From contig NZ_LT607409.1 of assembly GCF_900091505.1 (NCBI RefSeq), forward strand, positions 6,696,001 to 6,760,000: a stretch of 64,000 nt of DNA. The letters are read 5' to 3'. The stretch comes from Micromonospora chokoriensis (lineage in GTDB: Bacteria > Actinomycetota > Actinomycetes > Mycobacteriales > Micromonosporaceae). The position numbers and the translations under genes are program-made. Below the pieces are notes generated by a model. It was not told where the DNA came from. It did not search any database and saw only the letters and a program-made list of their open reading frames with translations. Positions 25,256 to 32,860 of this stretch are shown one piece after another. How positions within the stretch are numbered: position 1 is the stretch's first letter; the number at the start of each line of letters is the position of its first letter.

Positions 25256-25366
25256 CCCCGGCCCCGCGTGAGCCCCGGCCGGGGCCGGCCCCGGGCGCGC
25301 CTCAGGTGCCGCCCCGGCCCCGCGTGAGCCCCGGCCGGGCCGGCCCCGGGCGCGCCTCAGGTGCCG
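25256..25366. repeat. 55/56-bp G+C-rich tandem duplication
   Basis: Two units (25256-25311 and 25312-25366) differ by a single G deletion. Each contains CCCCGGCCGGGGCCGGCCCC-like nested palindromes. It is non-coding and lies in the ~530-nt gap upstream of rpsB. Confidence 0.8.
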
Positions 25367-25443
25367 TGATCGACTCGGGTTCCTGAAAAGCGGGGCGTCG
25401 CAGTGGCGTGGACACCGCGATTTCCAGGAAACCGAGTCGATCA
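25367..25443. repeat. Family-B palindromic element, copy 2
   Basis: The outer arms TGATCGACTCGG and CCGAGTCGATCA pair perfectly. Inner arms pair with mismatches around a CGGGGCGTC/GACACCGCG core. It matches the copy at 402-474 in sequence order and follows directly on the tandem duplication. Confidence 0.7.
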
Positions 25444-25450
25444 TGCGGGC

Positions 25451-25520
25451 GCGGCGGACAGGGCGCGGCGGACAGGGCGAGGCGGACAGGGCGAGGCGGA
25501 CAGGGCGAGGCAGGCAGGGC
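25451..25520. repeat. 14-bp tandem repeat
   Basis: About five units of GCGGACAGGGCGAG with minor variants lie between the family-B element and the 3' end of the membrane-protein gene. Non-coding as far as I can see. Confidence 0.7.
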
Positions 25521-25552
25521 GGGCCGGGTGGCGCGGGCGGCTCGGCTCAGGA

Positions 25553-26821
25553 TCAGTCGGCGGCGAGCGCTGCGGCGATGAAGAGCACCAGGCCGACGGT
25601 CAGGTAGGCCGTCGGTGGGCGCAGCCAGCCCCGACCCGTGTCGGACAGCGCCAGACCTCCGGTTCGAAGCCCGTAGAGCCCGATCGCGAAGATCGGCAGC
25701 CCGGCGACCAGGGCGATGCCCACCACGACGTTCCCGGCGTCCACCGGGTCGCCGGTCACGCCCGCGAGCAGCACCCGCAGCGCGGGCACCTCGAAGATCA
25801 ACACCAACAGGGCGAAGAGTACGGCCAACACCGGCCGACGGGTCCGGTAGACGCCGTCGGCGGCCGGCGGATACACCGACGGCTCGCCGGTGGGCAGGTC
25901 GGGACGGGGGCCGATCCCCGGCATCGGACCGGTCGGCATCTCCAGCGGATGCGGAGTGTCGCCACCGCCACGGGTGGGCTCGATGATCGGATACCCGCCG
26001 AGCGGGGCGGGGCGAGCCTGGTCGGCGACAGCGCCGGCCGGGGTCTCGGCTACCGGCGTCGACGAACGGCCGGCCTCCTCGCGACCGACGGTCAGCGATG
26101 CGTCGGTCCCGGTCGACTCCCGGGCGGCCCGGCGACCCGGCAACTCCCCCGAGGTCTCCGAAGGATCCCGGACGGTGAGCGGCGCTCCCGCCCCGGTCGG
26201 CTCCGGGGCCGCCCAACGAGCGGGCAACTCCCCCGAGATCTCCGAAGCATCCCGGTCGGCGCGCCGTGAACGGGTTGCCCGGTACCCGTCAACCTCCGGC
26301 CGAGCATCCCCCAACGGGTCGACCACGCCGAACCGTCCCGAGTCGGGCTCACCCGCGCCGAATCGACCAGGCTGGGCATCGACAGCACCGAAGCGACCGG
26401 AGTTCGACTCCGGCGAACTGCCGAACCGACCGGTGTCCACCGCGCTCAGCCGACCCGAGTCCGACTCCACCGCACCGCCGAACCGACCCGCGTCCGACTC
26501 CACCGCACCGCCGAACCGACCCGCGTCCGACTCCACCGCACCGCCGAACCGACCCGCGTCCGACTCCACCGCACCGCCGAACCGACCCGCGTCCACCGCG
26601 CCGAAGCGTCCGGAGTCGGGCTCCCGGCGTCGGCCGACGCCGGTGTCCTCGACGGAGCGGCTCTCGATCGGGCCACGCTGCTCGGGGACGTCGTTGTCCC
26701 GGTACCGCGGTTCACCCGCGCCGCGCCACTCCGACTCGCCATAACCGCGACCCCGCTCTTCGGCGTACCAGCGCGGCTCCTGCTCTTCCGGCAAACTCCG
26801 TCGTCCGTCCACGTCAGGCAC
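25553..26821 (-). CDS. Membrane protein with long repetitive disordered N-terminus
   Basis: 422 residues. The first ~310 are disordered, rich in Arg, Gly, Glu and Pro, with four near-perfect copies of GRFGGAVESDA and looser GRFG-x units around them. The last ~110 hold three or four hydrophobic helices (LAVLFALLVLIFEVPALRVLL, VVVGIALVAGLPIFAIGLYGL, TAYLTVGLVLFIAAALA). No family recognised. The layout suggests a small membrane domain with a cytoplasmic tether. It starts at GTG. It sits downstream of a repeat-rich region and upstream of the DnaA-box pair. Confidence 0.7.
   Translation of the reverse strand: MPDVDGRRSLPEEQEPRWYAEERGRGYGESEWRGAGEPRYRDNDVPEQRGPIESRSVEDTGVGRRREPDSGRFGAVDAGRFGGAVESDAGRFGGAVESDAGRFGGAVESDAGRFGGAVESDSGRLSAVDTGRFGSSPESNSGRFGAVDAQPGRFGAGEPDSGRFGVVDPLGDARPEVDGYRATRSRRADRDASEISGELPARWAAPEPTGAGAPLTVRDPSETSGELPGRRAARESTGTDASLTVGREEAGRSSTPVAETPAGAVADQARPAPLGGYPIIEPTRGGGDTPHPLEMPTGPMPGIGPRPDLPTGEPSVYPPAADGVYRTRRPVLAVLFALLVLIFEVPALRVLLAGVTGDPVDAGNVVVGIALVAGLPIFAIGLYGLRTGGLALSDTGRGWLRPPTAYLTVGLVLFIAAALAAD
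26459..26590. repeat. 33-bp tandem repeat inside the membrane-protein gene
   Basis: Four near-identical in-frame units begin at 26459, 26492, 26525 and 26558, encoding GRFGGAVESDA. Identity at third codon positions suggests recent amplification. Confidence 0.85.
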
Positions 26822-26882
26822 CGTATGCGACCGGCCACGCCCGCGCCATTTCGGCCCGACCCGCGCTCGCGTCCACCACCAG

Positions 26883-26950
26883 CCTTGATCAAGTGATGAG
26901 AAAGAGGTCCACAGCTGTCCTGGAAGCTGTTTTTCATCACTCGATCAAGG
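26883..26950. repeat. Long hairpin element (family C)
   Basis: CCTTGATCAAGTGATGA at 26883-26899 pairs with 26934-26950 with one mismatch, around a 34-nt loop. It starts with the same TTGATCAAG as family A but then differs. It lies in the gap upstream of yraN. Confidence 0.65.
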
Positions 26951-27013
26951 CGCTGCCGACAGCGGTGAGTTCGCGAGGATCGCCCCTAGCACGACGCGGG
27001 CTTGATCGTCCGG

Positions 27014-27040
27014 TTGTCCACAGGTCAGAGGTTGTCCACA
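27014..27040. promoter_or_regulatory. Pair of DnaA-box-like sites upstream of yraN
   Basis: TTGTCCACA occurs at 27014-27022 and 27032-27040, 18 nt apart and in the same direction. This 9-mer is the preferred DnaA box in high-G+C actinobacteria. A weaker GGTCCACAG lies at about 26906. They precede yraN-comM-dprA. Confidence 0.5.
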
Positions 27041-27094
27041 GATCTGCTGTCACCGAGGTCGCGGCGTTCGCACTTCGGCGGGCACCGTGCCTTC

Positions 27095-27454
27095 ATGACG
27101 AAGCGGAACCAGGCGGTCGGCGCGTACGGGGAGCGGTGCGCCGTCCGACACCTCACCGAGGCAGGGCTGCGGCCGATCGCCCGCAACTGGCGCTGCCCGG
27201 CCGGAGAGATCGACATCATCGCCTGGGACGGGCCGGTGCTCGCCTTCTGCGAGGTGAAGACCCGCCGGGGCGACGCCTTCGGCACCCCTGCCGAGGCTGT
27301 CGTACCGGCCAAGGCCCGCCGCCTGCGGGGGCTGGCCGCGCGCTGGCTGACCGAGACCGGCACGACCGCCGAGGAGGTGCGCTTCGACGTGTTGTCGGTG
27401 CGGCTGCCCGACGCCGGTCCGGCACGGGTGGACCACCTCAAGGGCGCGTTCTGA
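27095..27454 (+). CDS. YraN family (UPF0102) nuclease-fold protein
   Basis: 119 residues. GAYGERCAVRHLTEAGLRPIARN and the motif GEIDIIAWD...LAFCEVKTRRG match YraN; E-x-D and E-x-K are the PD-(D/E)XK nuclease core. Function is not established, and Holliday-junction-like DNA processing is suspected. The ATG at 27095 gives the usual N-terminus but lacks a clear Shine-Dalgarno. It is first of the yraN-comM-dprA group, 24 nt before comM. Confidence 0.9.
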   Translation: MTKRNQAVGAYGERCAVRHLTEAGLRPIARNWRCPAGEIDIIAWDGPVLAFCEVKTRRGDAFGTPAEAVVPAKARRLRGLAARWLTETGTTAEEVRFDVLSVRLPDAGPARVDHLKGAF

Positions 27455-27478
27455 GATGCGCACTCCGAAGGCGGCGTC

Positions 27479-28999
27479 ATGAGCTACGCGAAGGTGCTCT
27501 GCGTGGGTCTGGTCGGGGTGACCGGCCACCTGGTCGAGGTGGAGGCCGACCTTGCCGCCGGGCTGCCGGCCGTGGTGATCTCCGGCCTGCCGGATACCGC
27601 CCTGCACGAGGCCCGCGACCGCGTCCGCGCCGCCGTGGTCAACTCCGGTCAGCGTTGGCCCAACCGGCGCATCACCCTCAACCTGCTGCCCGCCGCCCTG
27701 CCGAAGTTCGGCTCGGCCTTCGACCTGGCCATCGCCGCGGCTCTGTTGGGTGGCTCGGGTGAGCTGCCGCTACTCCCCCTGGAGGGTGTGGTGGTCCTCG
27801 GCGAGTTGGGGCTCGACGGCACGGTCCGACCGGTGCGCGGCGTGCTCCCGATGGTCGCCGCCGCGGCCCAGGCCGGCGTCGAGCGGGTGATCGTCCCGAT
27901 CGGCAACGCCGCCGAGGCCGCGGTCATCCCTGGGGTACGGGTACGAGCGGTGGACCATCTGCACCGGCTGGTCGCCTTCGTCCGCGACGGCACCCCGCTG
28001 ATCGAGCCGCCGGCGGCCACGCCGACACCCGTCGTCGCTGGGCCGGATCTCGCCGACGTCGCCGGGCAGCAGTTGGGCCGGCGCGCGCTGGAGGTGGCCG
28101 CCGCCGGCGGGCACCATGTGGCGCTGCTCGGCCCTCCGGGCGCCGGCAAGACGATGCTCGCCGAACGGTTGCCGTCGCTCCTGCCGCAGTTGGACGACGA
28201 GGCGGCGCTGGAGGTGACGGCACTGCACTCGGTGGCCGGGCTGCTGCCGCCGGGCGGCCGGTTGCTGCGCCGTCCGCCGTTCCAGGCGCCGCACCACACG
28301 GCGACGGTGCCGTCGCTGGTCGGCGGTGGCTCGGGGCTGGCTCGGCCCGGCGCGGTGTCGCTGGCCCACCGTGGGGTCCTGTTTTTGGACGAGGCTCCCG
28401 AGTTCAGCAAGGGCGCGTTGGAGGCGCTGCGCCAACCCCTGGAGCACGGCCGCATCCAACTCAGCCGCAGCGGGGGCGGCACCGTCTACCCGGCACGAAC
28501 CCAGTTGGTGTTGGCGGCCAACCCCTGCCCCTGCGCGAAACCGGCCGGCGACTCGCAGTGCGAGTGCACCGCGCTGGTCCGTCGCCGCTACCTGGGCCGA
28601 CTCTCCGGGCCACTGCTCGACCGGATCGACGTGCAGGTGCGGCTGATGCCCGTGCGGGCGGCGGAGTTGATGGCACCCGACGGCGATGTCGAGCCGTCGG
28701 CGACGGTCGCCGCGCGGGTGGCGGCGGCACGACAGGCGGCAGCGACCCGCTGGGCCGGCCTCGGCCGAAGGCTCAACGCCGAGGTGGACGGCCCGCACCT
28801 GCGTCGACCGCCCTGGCGGCTGCCCGCCCGAGTCACCGCCGAACTGCGTGGCCGGCTCGACTCCGGTTCGCTGTCGGCGCGCGGCTTCGACCGGGTGATC
28901 CGGATGGCCTGGACCATCACCGACCTGGACGGCCGAGATCGACCGGACCGGGACGACGTGCGGGAAGCGATCCAACTCCGGACGGGAGAAGCGATGTGA
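27479..28999 (+). CDS. YifB/ComM family Mg-chelatase-like AAA ATPase
   Basis: 506 residues. The N-terminal Lon-protease-like ChlI fold (~1-170) is followed by an AAA+ domain with Walker A GPPGAGKT (218-225), Walker B VLFLDEAPEF and sensor LVLAANPCPC. Four cysteines in CPCAKPAGDSQCEC may bind metal. The C-terminal lid contains ARGFDRVIRMAWTI. ComM is a branch-migration helicase that aids integration of transforming DNA in Gram-negatives. Overlaps dprA by GTGA. Confidence 0.93.
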   Translation: MSYAKVLCVGLVGVTGHLVEVEADLAAGLPAVVISGLPDTALHEARDRVRAAVVNSGQRWPNRRITLNLLPAALPKFGSAFDLAIAAALLGGSGELPLLPLEGVVVLGELGLDGTVRPVRGVLPMVAAAAQAGVERVIVPIGNAAEAAVIPGVRVRAVDHLHRLVAFVRDGTPLIEPPAATPTPVVAGPDLADVAGQQLGRRALEVAAAGGHHVALLGPPGAGKTMLAERLPSLLPQLDDEAALEVTALHSVAGLLPPGGRLLRRPPFQAPHHTATVPSLVGGGSGLARPGAVSLAHRGVLFLDEAPEFSKGALEALRQPLEHGRIQLSRSGGGTVYPARTQLVLAANPCPCAKPAGDSQCECTALVRRRYLGRLSGPLLDRIDVQVRLMPVRAAELMAPDGDVEPSATVAARVAAARQAAATRWAGLGRRLNAEVDGPHLRRPPWRLPARVTAELRGRLDSGSLSARGFDRVIRMAWTITDLDGRDRPDRDDVREAIQLRTGEAM

Positions 29000-30201
29000 A
29001 CGCCGACGAGGAGCGCAGGTTGGCCCGGGTCGCGCTGACCTGGCTGGCCGAGCCCGGCACCCGCGTGGTGTACCGCCTGGTGCAACGGCTCGGCCCGGTG
29101 GCGACCCTGGATCTGCTGCTGGACGGGGGCAGTCCGGACGGCTGGCTGCACAGCACGGTGGCGGCCCGGTTGGCGGGCGGCGACGCCCGGGCGGTGGCAG
29201 CCGAGGCACTGGAGCGCGCGGACCGGCTCGGTGCCCGACTGGTCACGCCGGACGACGAGGAGTGGCCGGCGCGGGTTGCCGGTCTCGCCGACCTGCGCCT
29301 GCCGGACGTGACCCGGCGGGTGGACCTGGAAACCGCCCCACCGCTCTGCTTCTGGGTACGCGGAGGTTGGCCGCTGGGCGAGGCCCTGGAACGTTCGGTG
29401 GCCGTGGTCGGGGCGCGGGCAGCCACCGGGTACGGCCAGCACGTCGCCACCGAGCTGGGGTACGGGCTGGCCGAACGGGACTGGACAGTGGTGTCGGGTG
29501 GTGCGTTCGGCATCGACGCCGCCGCTCACCGGGGTGCCCTGAACGCGGGCGGTCTGACCGTGGCGGTGCTCGCCTGTGGACTGGACCGGCCGTACCCGAT
29601 GGGAAACACCGCGCTCTTCGACCGGATCGCCGACACCGGGTTGCTGGTCAGTGAGTGGCCGCCCGGCGCCGAGCCGCTGCGGCCCCGGTTCCTGATCCGT
29701 AACCGGGTGATCGCCGCAGGCACCCTGGGTACCGTCCTGGTGGAGGCGTCGGCACGCAGTGGCGCGACCCAGACCGCGCGCCGAGCCGTCTACAGCAACC
29801 GGGTGGCGATGGTGGTGCCCGGGCCGGTGACCTCGGCGATGTCCGTCGGCGCGCACGAGTTCCTCCGCGACAACCCCAAGACCCGCCTGGTCACCGGCGT
29901 CGCCCACGTGCTCGAGGAGGTGGGCCGGATCGGCGCGGACCTGGCGCCACCAGCGCGGGGTCCGCAGCGGCCCGCCGACTCACTCGACGACGATGCGCGG
30001 TCACTGCTGGAGGCGCTGCCGCGTCGCGGTGCCCGCGGTGTGGACGCCCTCGCGACCCGGGCCGGCCTCGACGTCCGCACCGCGATGCGCAAGCTGTCCC
30101 TGTTGGAGGAGCTGTCCATGGTGGTCCGTCGCGACGACGGCTACGCGCTCGTGGCAACGGTCGCGCCCAAACGCGGCAGCACGACCGTCCCGGCTCGGTG
30201 A
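28996..30201 (+). CDS. dprA: DNA-processing protein DprA
   Basis: 401 residues. The Rossmann-like core carries VVGARAATGYG, VVSGGAFGIDAAAHRGAL, AVLACGLDRPYP and LVEASARSGATQTARRA, all typical of DprA/Smf. A winged-helix-like C-terminus (~330-395) follows. It loads RecA on single-stranded DNA in transformation; in actinobacteria its role is less clear. GTG start in a 4-nt overlap with comM and a GGGAG box. Confidence 0.95.
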   Translation: MNADEERRLARVALTWLAEPGTRVVYRLVQRLGPVATLDLLLDGGSPDGWLHSTVAARLAGGDARAVAAEALERADRLGARLVTPDDEEWPARVAGLADLRLPDVTRRVDLETAPPLCFWVRGGWPLGEALERSVAVVGARAATGYGQHVATELGYGLAERDWTVVSGGAFGIDAAAHRGALNAGGLTVAVLACGLDRPYPMGNTALFDRIADTGLLVSEWPPGAEPLRPRFLIRNRVIAAGTLGTVLVEASARSGATQTARRAVYSNRVAMVVPGPVTSAMSVGAHEFLRDNPKTRLVTGVAHVLEEVGRIGADLAPPARGPQRPADSLDDDARSLLEALPRRGARGVDALATRAGLDVRTAMRKLSLLEELSMVVRRDDGYALVATVAPKRGSTTVPAR

Positions 30202-30234
30202 GTGCTGGGGCACCCCGACAGTCGCTGCTCCCGG

Positions 30235-30240
30235 TACGGT
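30235..30240 (+). promoter_or_regulatory. -10 box for leaderless 36-residue membrane protein
   Basis: TACGGT ends 7 nt before the ATG at 30248, and no Shine-Dalgarno is present. Confidence 0.45.
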
Positions 30241-30247
30241 GCGCAGC

Positions 30248-30358
30248 ATGGGTGCGATCAAGCCGTGGCACATCTCCGTCCTGTGCCTGCTCGTCACGAC
30301 CGCTGTCGTCGTCGTGGGCCTGGTGGTGTTCCTGGCCAAGAGGAACAACCGTCGATAG
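30248..30358 (+). CDS. 36-residue single-helix membrane protein
   Basis: The frame begins MGAIKPWHISVLCLLVTTAV and ends with the basic tail KRNNRR and TAG. One hydrophobic helix (~9-30) is flanked by Lys/Trp/His before and five basic residues after, so the C-terminus should be cytoplasmic. The -10-to-ATG distance fits leaderless expression. A start resembling MG-x-x-K/R-PWH is shared by small actinobacterial membrane proteins such as TatA, but the TatA amphipathic helix is absent. Function unknown. Confidence 0.6.
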   Translation: MGAIKPWHISVLCLLVTTAVVVVGLVVFLAKRNNRR

Positions 30359-30410
30359 CCGAGCTCCGAGAATCGGCATCACGTGACCGGTGGGGCGCAC
30401 CCGTCGGTCG

Positions 30411-30416
30411 TAGGCT
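30411..30416 (+). promoter_or_regulatory. -10 box upstream of the xerC leader frame
   Basis: TAGGCT ends 7 nt before a GTG at 30424 that opens a 21-codon frame reaching the xerC start. Confidence 0.4.
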
Positions 30417-30423
30417 GACGGGT

Positions 30424-30489
30424 GTGCCAGCAGCCAGCGAGGGTGCCGAGGTCGACAGGCCGGCCGGCGGATCCGCGCGTCCGCGATGA
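30424..30489 (+). CDS. Possible 21-residue leader peptide coupled to xerC
   Basis: A GTG placed as a leaderless start opens a 21-codon frame rich in Ala, Gly, Pro and Glu. Its TGA overlaps the xerC ATG as ATGA. If translated it would deliver ribosomes to xerC, which lacks a Shine-Dalgarno of its own. The frame could instead be an N-terminal annotation artefact. Confidence 0.3.
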   Translation: MPAASEGAEVDRPAGGSARPR

Positions 30490-31634
30490 GCCGACCTGAC
30501 CGGAGCACCCGGGTCATGCACCAGGCACTGCCGCCAGCCCTGCGCGAAGCGGTCGACGACTTCGCCGAGCACCTGTCCCGGGTGCGCAACCGGTCGACGC
30601 ACACCGTCCGCGCGTACGTCACCGATCTGGTCTCGCTGTTCGACCATGCCGTACGGATGGGCTGCGTCGACCTGGCCGAGCTGGACCTGTCGGTGCTGCG
30701 TAGTTGGCTGGCGCGGCAACGCACCACCGGTGCGGCGCGCACGTCGTTGGCGCGGCGGGCCGCGTCGGCGCGGGCGTTCAGCGCGTGGGCGCACCGGGCC
30801 GGGTTACTCTCCGCCGACGTCGGCGCGGCGCTGGCCAGCCCTCGTGCGCATCGGGAGTTGCCCAGTGTGCTGCGCGCCGACCAGGCCGCCGCTCTGGTCG
30901 AGGCCCCGGCCCGTCGCGCAACACCCACCAACCCGCCACCCACCGACCTCCCGCACCCACAACGCACAGACCAGGCACGCACGGACCCAAGGGGCAGGGA
31001 CCCAGAGCACGCGGACCCAGCGCGCACGGACCCAAGGGGCGCGGACCCAGCGCGCACGGACCCAAGGGGCACGGACCCGGCACGCACCGGACCGGAGGCC
31101 GGGGCGACATCGGGCACGCCGAAGGAGACCGCGGTGCCGTTGCGCGACCGGGTGTTGCTGGAGCTGCTCTACGCCACCGGCGTACGGGTCAGTGAGGCCT
31201 GCGGGCTGGACGTCGCCGACGTCGACCACGGCCGACGGGTGATCCGGGTGTTCGGCAAGGGCGGACGGGAGCGCTCGGTGCCGTACGGGGTGCCCGCACA
31301 GCGGGCGTTGGACGACTGGTTGCGCCAGGGCCGGCCGGCGATGGTGGGCGGCCACTCCGGGGACGCGCTGCTGCTGGGTGCCCGAGGTGGTCGGCTCAAT
31401 CCGACGACAGCGCGTCAGATCGTCGGTGCGTACGCCGAAGCCGCCGGCCTGCCCCGGACGAGCCCGCACGGTCTCCGGCACTCGGCGGCCACCCATCTGC
31501 TGGAGGGTGGTGCGGACCTGCGCGCCGTGCAGGAGTTGCTGGGCCACTCGTCGCTGGCCAGCACGCAGATCTACACGCACGTCTCGGTGGAGCGGCTGCG
31601 GGCCGCCTACCGTCAGGCTCACCCCCGCGCCTGA
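30486..31634 (+). CDS. xerC: Tyrosine recombinase XerC with a repetitive linker insertion
   Basis: 382 residues against about 300 for the family. The N-terminal SAM-like core-binding domain (~18-125) and the catalytic domain (~215-380) are intact: Arg in GVRVSEACG, Lys in FGKGGRER, HGLRH, LGHSS and Tyr in TQIYTHVS. Between them lie ~70 extra residues made of ARTDPRG-x-DP repeats, rich in Arg, Asp and Pro and likely disordered. XerC/XerD resolves chromosome dimers at dif. A recombinase with another target is possible, but no mobile element is seen nearby. The stop is a TGATCAAG, as in the family-A elements, without a right arm. Confidence 0.88.
   Translation: MSRPDRSTRVMHQALPPALREAVDDFAEHLSRVRNRSTHTVRAYVTDLVSLFDHAVRMGCVDLAELDLSVLRSWLARQRTTGAARTSLARRAASARAFSAWAHRAGLLSADVGAALASPRAHRELPSVLRADQAAALVEAPARRATPTNPPPTDLPHPQRTDQARTDPRGRDPEHADPARTDPRGADPARTDPRGTDPARTGPEAGATSGTPKETAVPLRDRVLLELLYATGVRVSEACGLDVADVDHGRRVIRVFGKGGRERSVPYGVPAQRALDDWLRQGRPAMVGGHSGDALLLGARGGRLNPTTARQIVGAYAEAAGLPRTSPHGLRHSAATHLLEGGADLRAVQELLGHSSLASTQIYTHVSVERLRAAYRQAHPRA
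30960..31095. repeat. 30-bp tandem repeat in the xerC linker
   Basis: CGCACGGACCCAAGGGGC recurs three times near 30979, 31021 and 31051, in frame. The region encodes Arg/Thr/Asp/Pro repeats absent from ordinary XerC proteins. Confidence 0.75.
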
Positions 31635-31666
31635 TCAAGGGCCGGAGGACGAGAGGCCCCGGCGGT

Positions 31667-31672
31667 TACGAT
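31667..31672 (+). promoter_or_regulatory. -10 box for leaderless aminotransferase gene
   Basis: TACGAT ends 6 nt before the GTG at 31679. Confidence 0.45.
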
Positions 31673-31678
31673 CATCGG

Positions 31679-32860
31679 GTGAGCGTCCCGCAGCCCCCGG
31701 AGCCGATCCCGGGCGCCCGCCTGCTCTTCTCCCTGGACCCGGCGGTCAGTCACCTCAACCACGGCTCGTTCGGCGCGGTCCCGATCGGCGTGCAGCGAGC
31801 CCAGCAGCGGCTGCGCGACGAGATGGAATCCAACCCGCTGCGCTTCTTCACCCAGGGGCTGGTCGACCGGATCGCGCACACCCGCCGGCACCTCGCCGGT
31901 TTCCTGGGCGCCGACCCGGACGGCAGCGCCCTGGTGGGCAACACCACCACCGGCGTCGCCGTTGTGCTCCAGTCGATGGGCCTGCGACCCGGCGACGAGA
32001 TCCTCAGCACCGACCACGGGTACGGGGCGGTGAGCCTGGCCATCCACCGTGAGTGCCGCCGTACCGGGGCGGTCAGCCGGGTCCTGCCGATTCCGCTGGC
32101 GGCCACCGACGAGCAGCTGGTGCAGATCGTCCGCGACGGCCTGCGTCCGGGCCGGACCCGACTGCTCGTCGTGGACCAGCTCACCTCGGCCACCGCCAAG
32201 CTCTTCCCGACCGCCGCGATCGTCGGGGTGGCCCGGGAACACGACGTGCCGGTGCTGGTGGACGCCGCACACGCCCCGGGGATGCTGCCCACCACGGTGG
32301 CCAGCATCGGTGCCGACTTCTGGGTGGGCAACCTGCACAAGTGGGCGTACGCCCCACGCGGGACCGCACTGCTGGCGGTGGCACCGCGGTGGCGGGACCG
32401 GATCGAGCCGCTGGTGGTCTCGTGGGAGCAGGAGTCGGGCTTCCCGGCCCGGCTCGAGTGGCAGGCGACCCTCGACTACACGCCCTGGCTGGCGGCCCCG
32501 GCGGGTCTGTTCACGATGCGCAGTCTCGGTGTGGACCGGGTACGCGCGCACAACGCGGCGCTCGCCGCGTACGGCCAGCGGGTGGTGGGGGACGCCCTGG
32601 GCGTGCCGCCCGCCGATCTGCCCGACCCCGGCGGACCGGGGGTGTCCCTGCGTCTCATTCCGCTGCCGGCCGGGACGGGCACCACGATCGACGCGGCGCG
32701 GGCGTTGCAGGCGCGGATAGGCGAGCGGCTCGCCGCCGAGGTGGCGGTGATGAGCTGGAACGGTCGGGGGTGGCTGCGGCTGACCGGTCAGGTGTACAAC
32801 ACCGCTGACGAGTACGAACGGCTGGCCACACGGTTGCCGCCGCTGCTCGCCCAGCGCTGA
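31679..32860 (+). CDS. Class V aminotransferase, isopenicillin-N epimerase-like
   Basis: 393 residues. HLNHGSFGAVP at the start, VLVDAAHAPGML (PLP-binding Asp and His) and NLHKWAYAPRG (Schiff-base Lys) place it in the PLP fold-type I class V group next to isopenicillin-N epimerase. It lacks a biosynthetic cluster, so a general desulfurase, epimerase or aminotransferase role is all that can be said. GTG start with no Shine-Dalgarno, consistent with leaderless expression. Its 3' end overlaps the convergent M23 gene. Confidence 0.88.
   Translation: MSVPQPPEPIPGARLLFSLDPAVSHLNHGSFGAVPIGVQRAQQRLRDEMESNPLRFFTQGLVDRIAHTRRHLAGFLGADPDGSALVGNTTTGVAVVLQSMGLRPGDEILSTDHGYGAVSLAIHRECRRTGAVSRVLPIPLAATDEQLVQIVRDGLRPGRTRLLVVDQLTSATAKLFPTAAIVGVAREHDVPVLVDAAHAPGMLPTTVASIGADFWVGNLHKWAYAPRGTALLAVAPRWRDRIEPLVVSWEQESGFPARLEWQATLDYTPWLAAPAGLFTMRSLGVDRVRAHNAALAAYGQRVVGDALGVPPADLPDPGGPGVSLRLIPLPAGTGTTIDAARALQARIGERLAAEVAVMSWNGRGWLRLTGQVYNTADEYERLATRLPPLLAQR

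Noticed and set aside
30486..31634. xerC as an integrase of a mobile element or an integration site
   Set aside because: It sits in the usual dprA-xerC core context, with no att-like repeats, tRNA or phage genes nearby.
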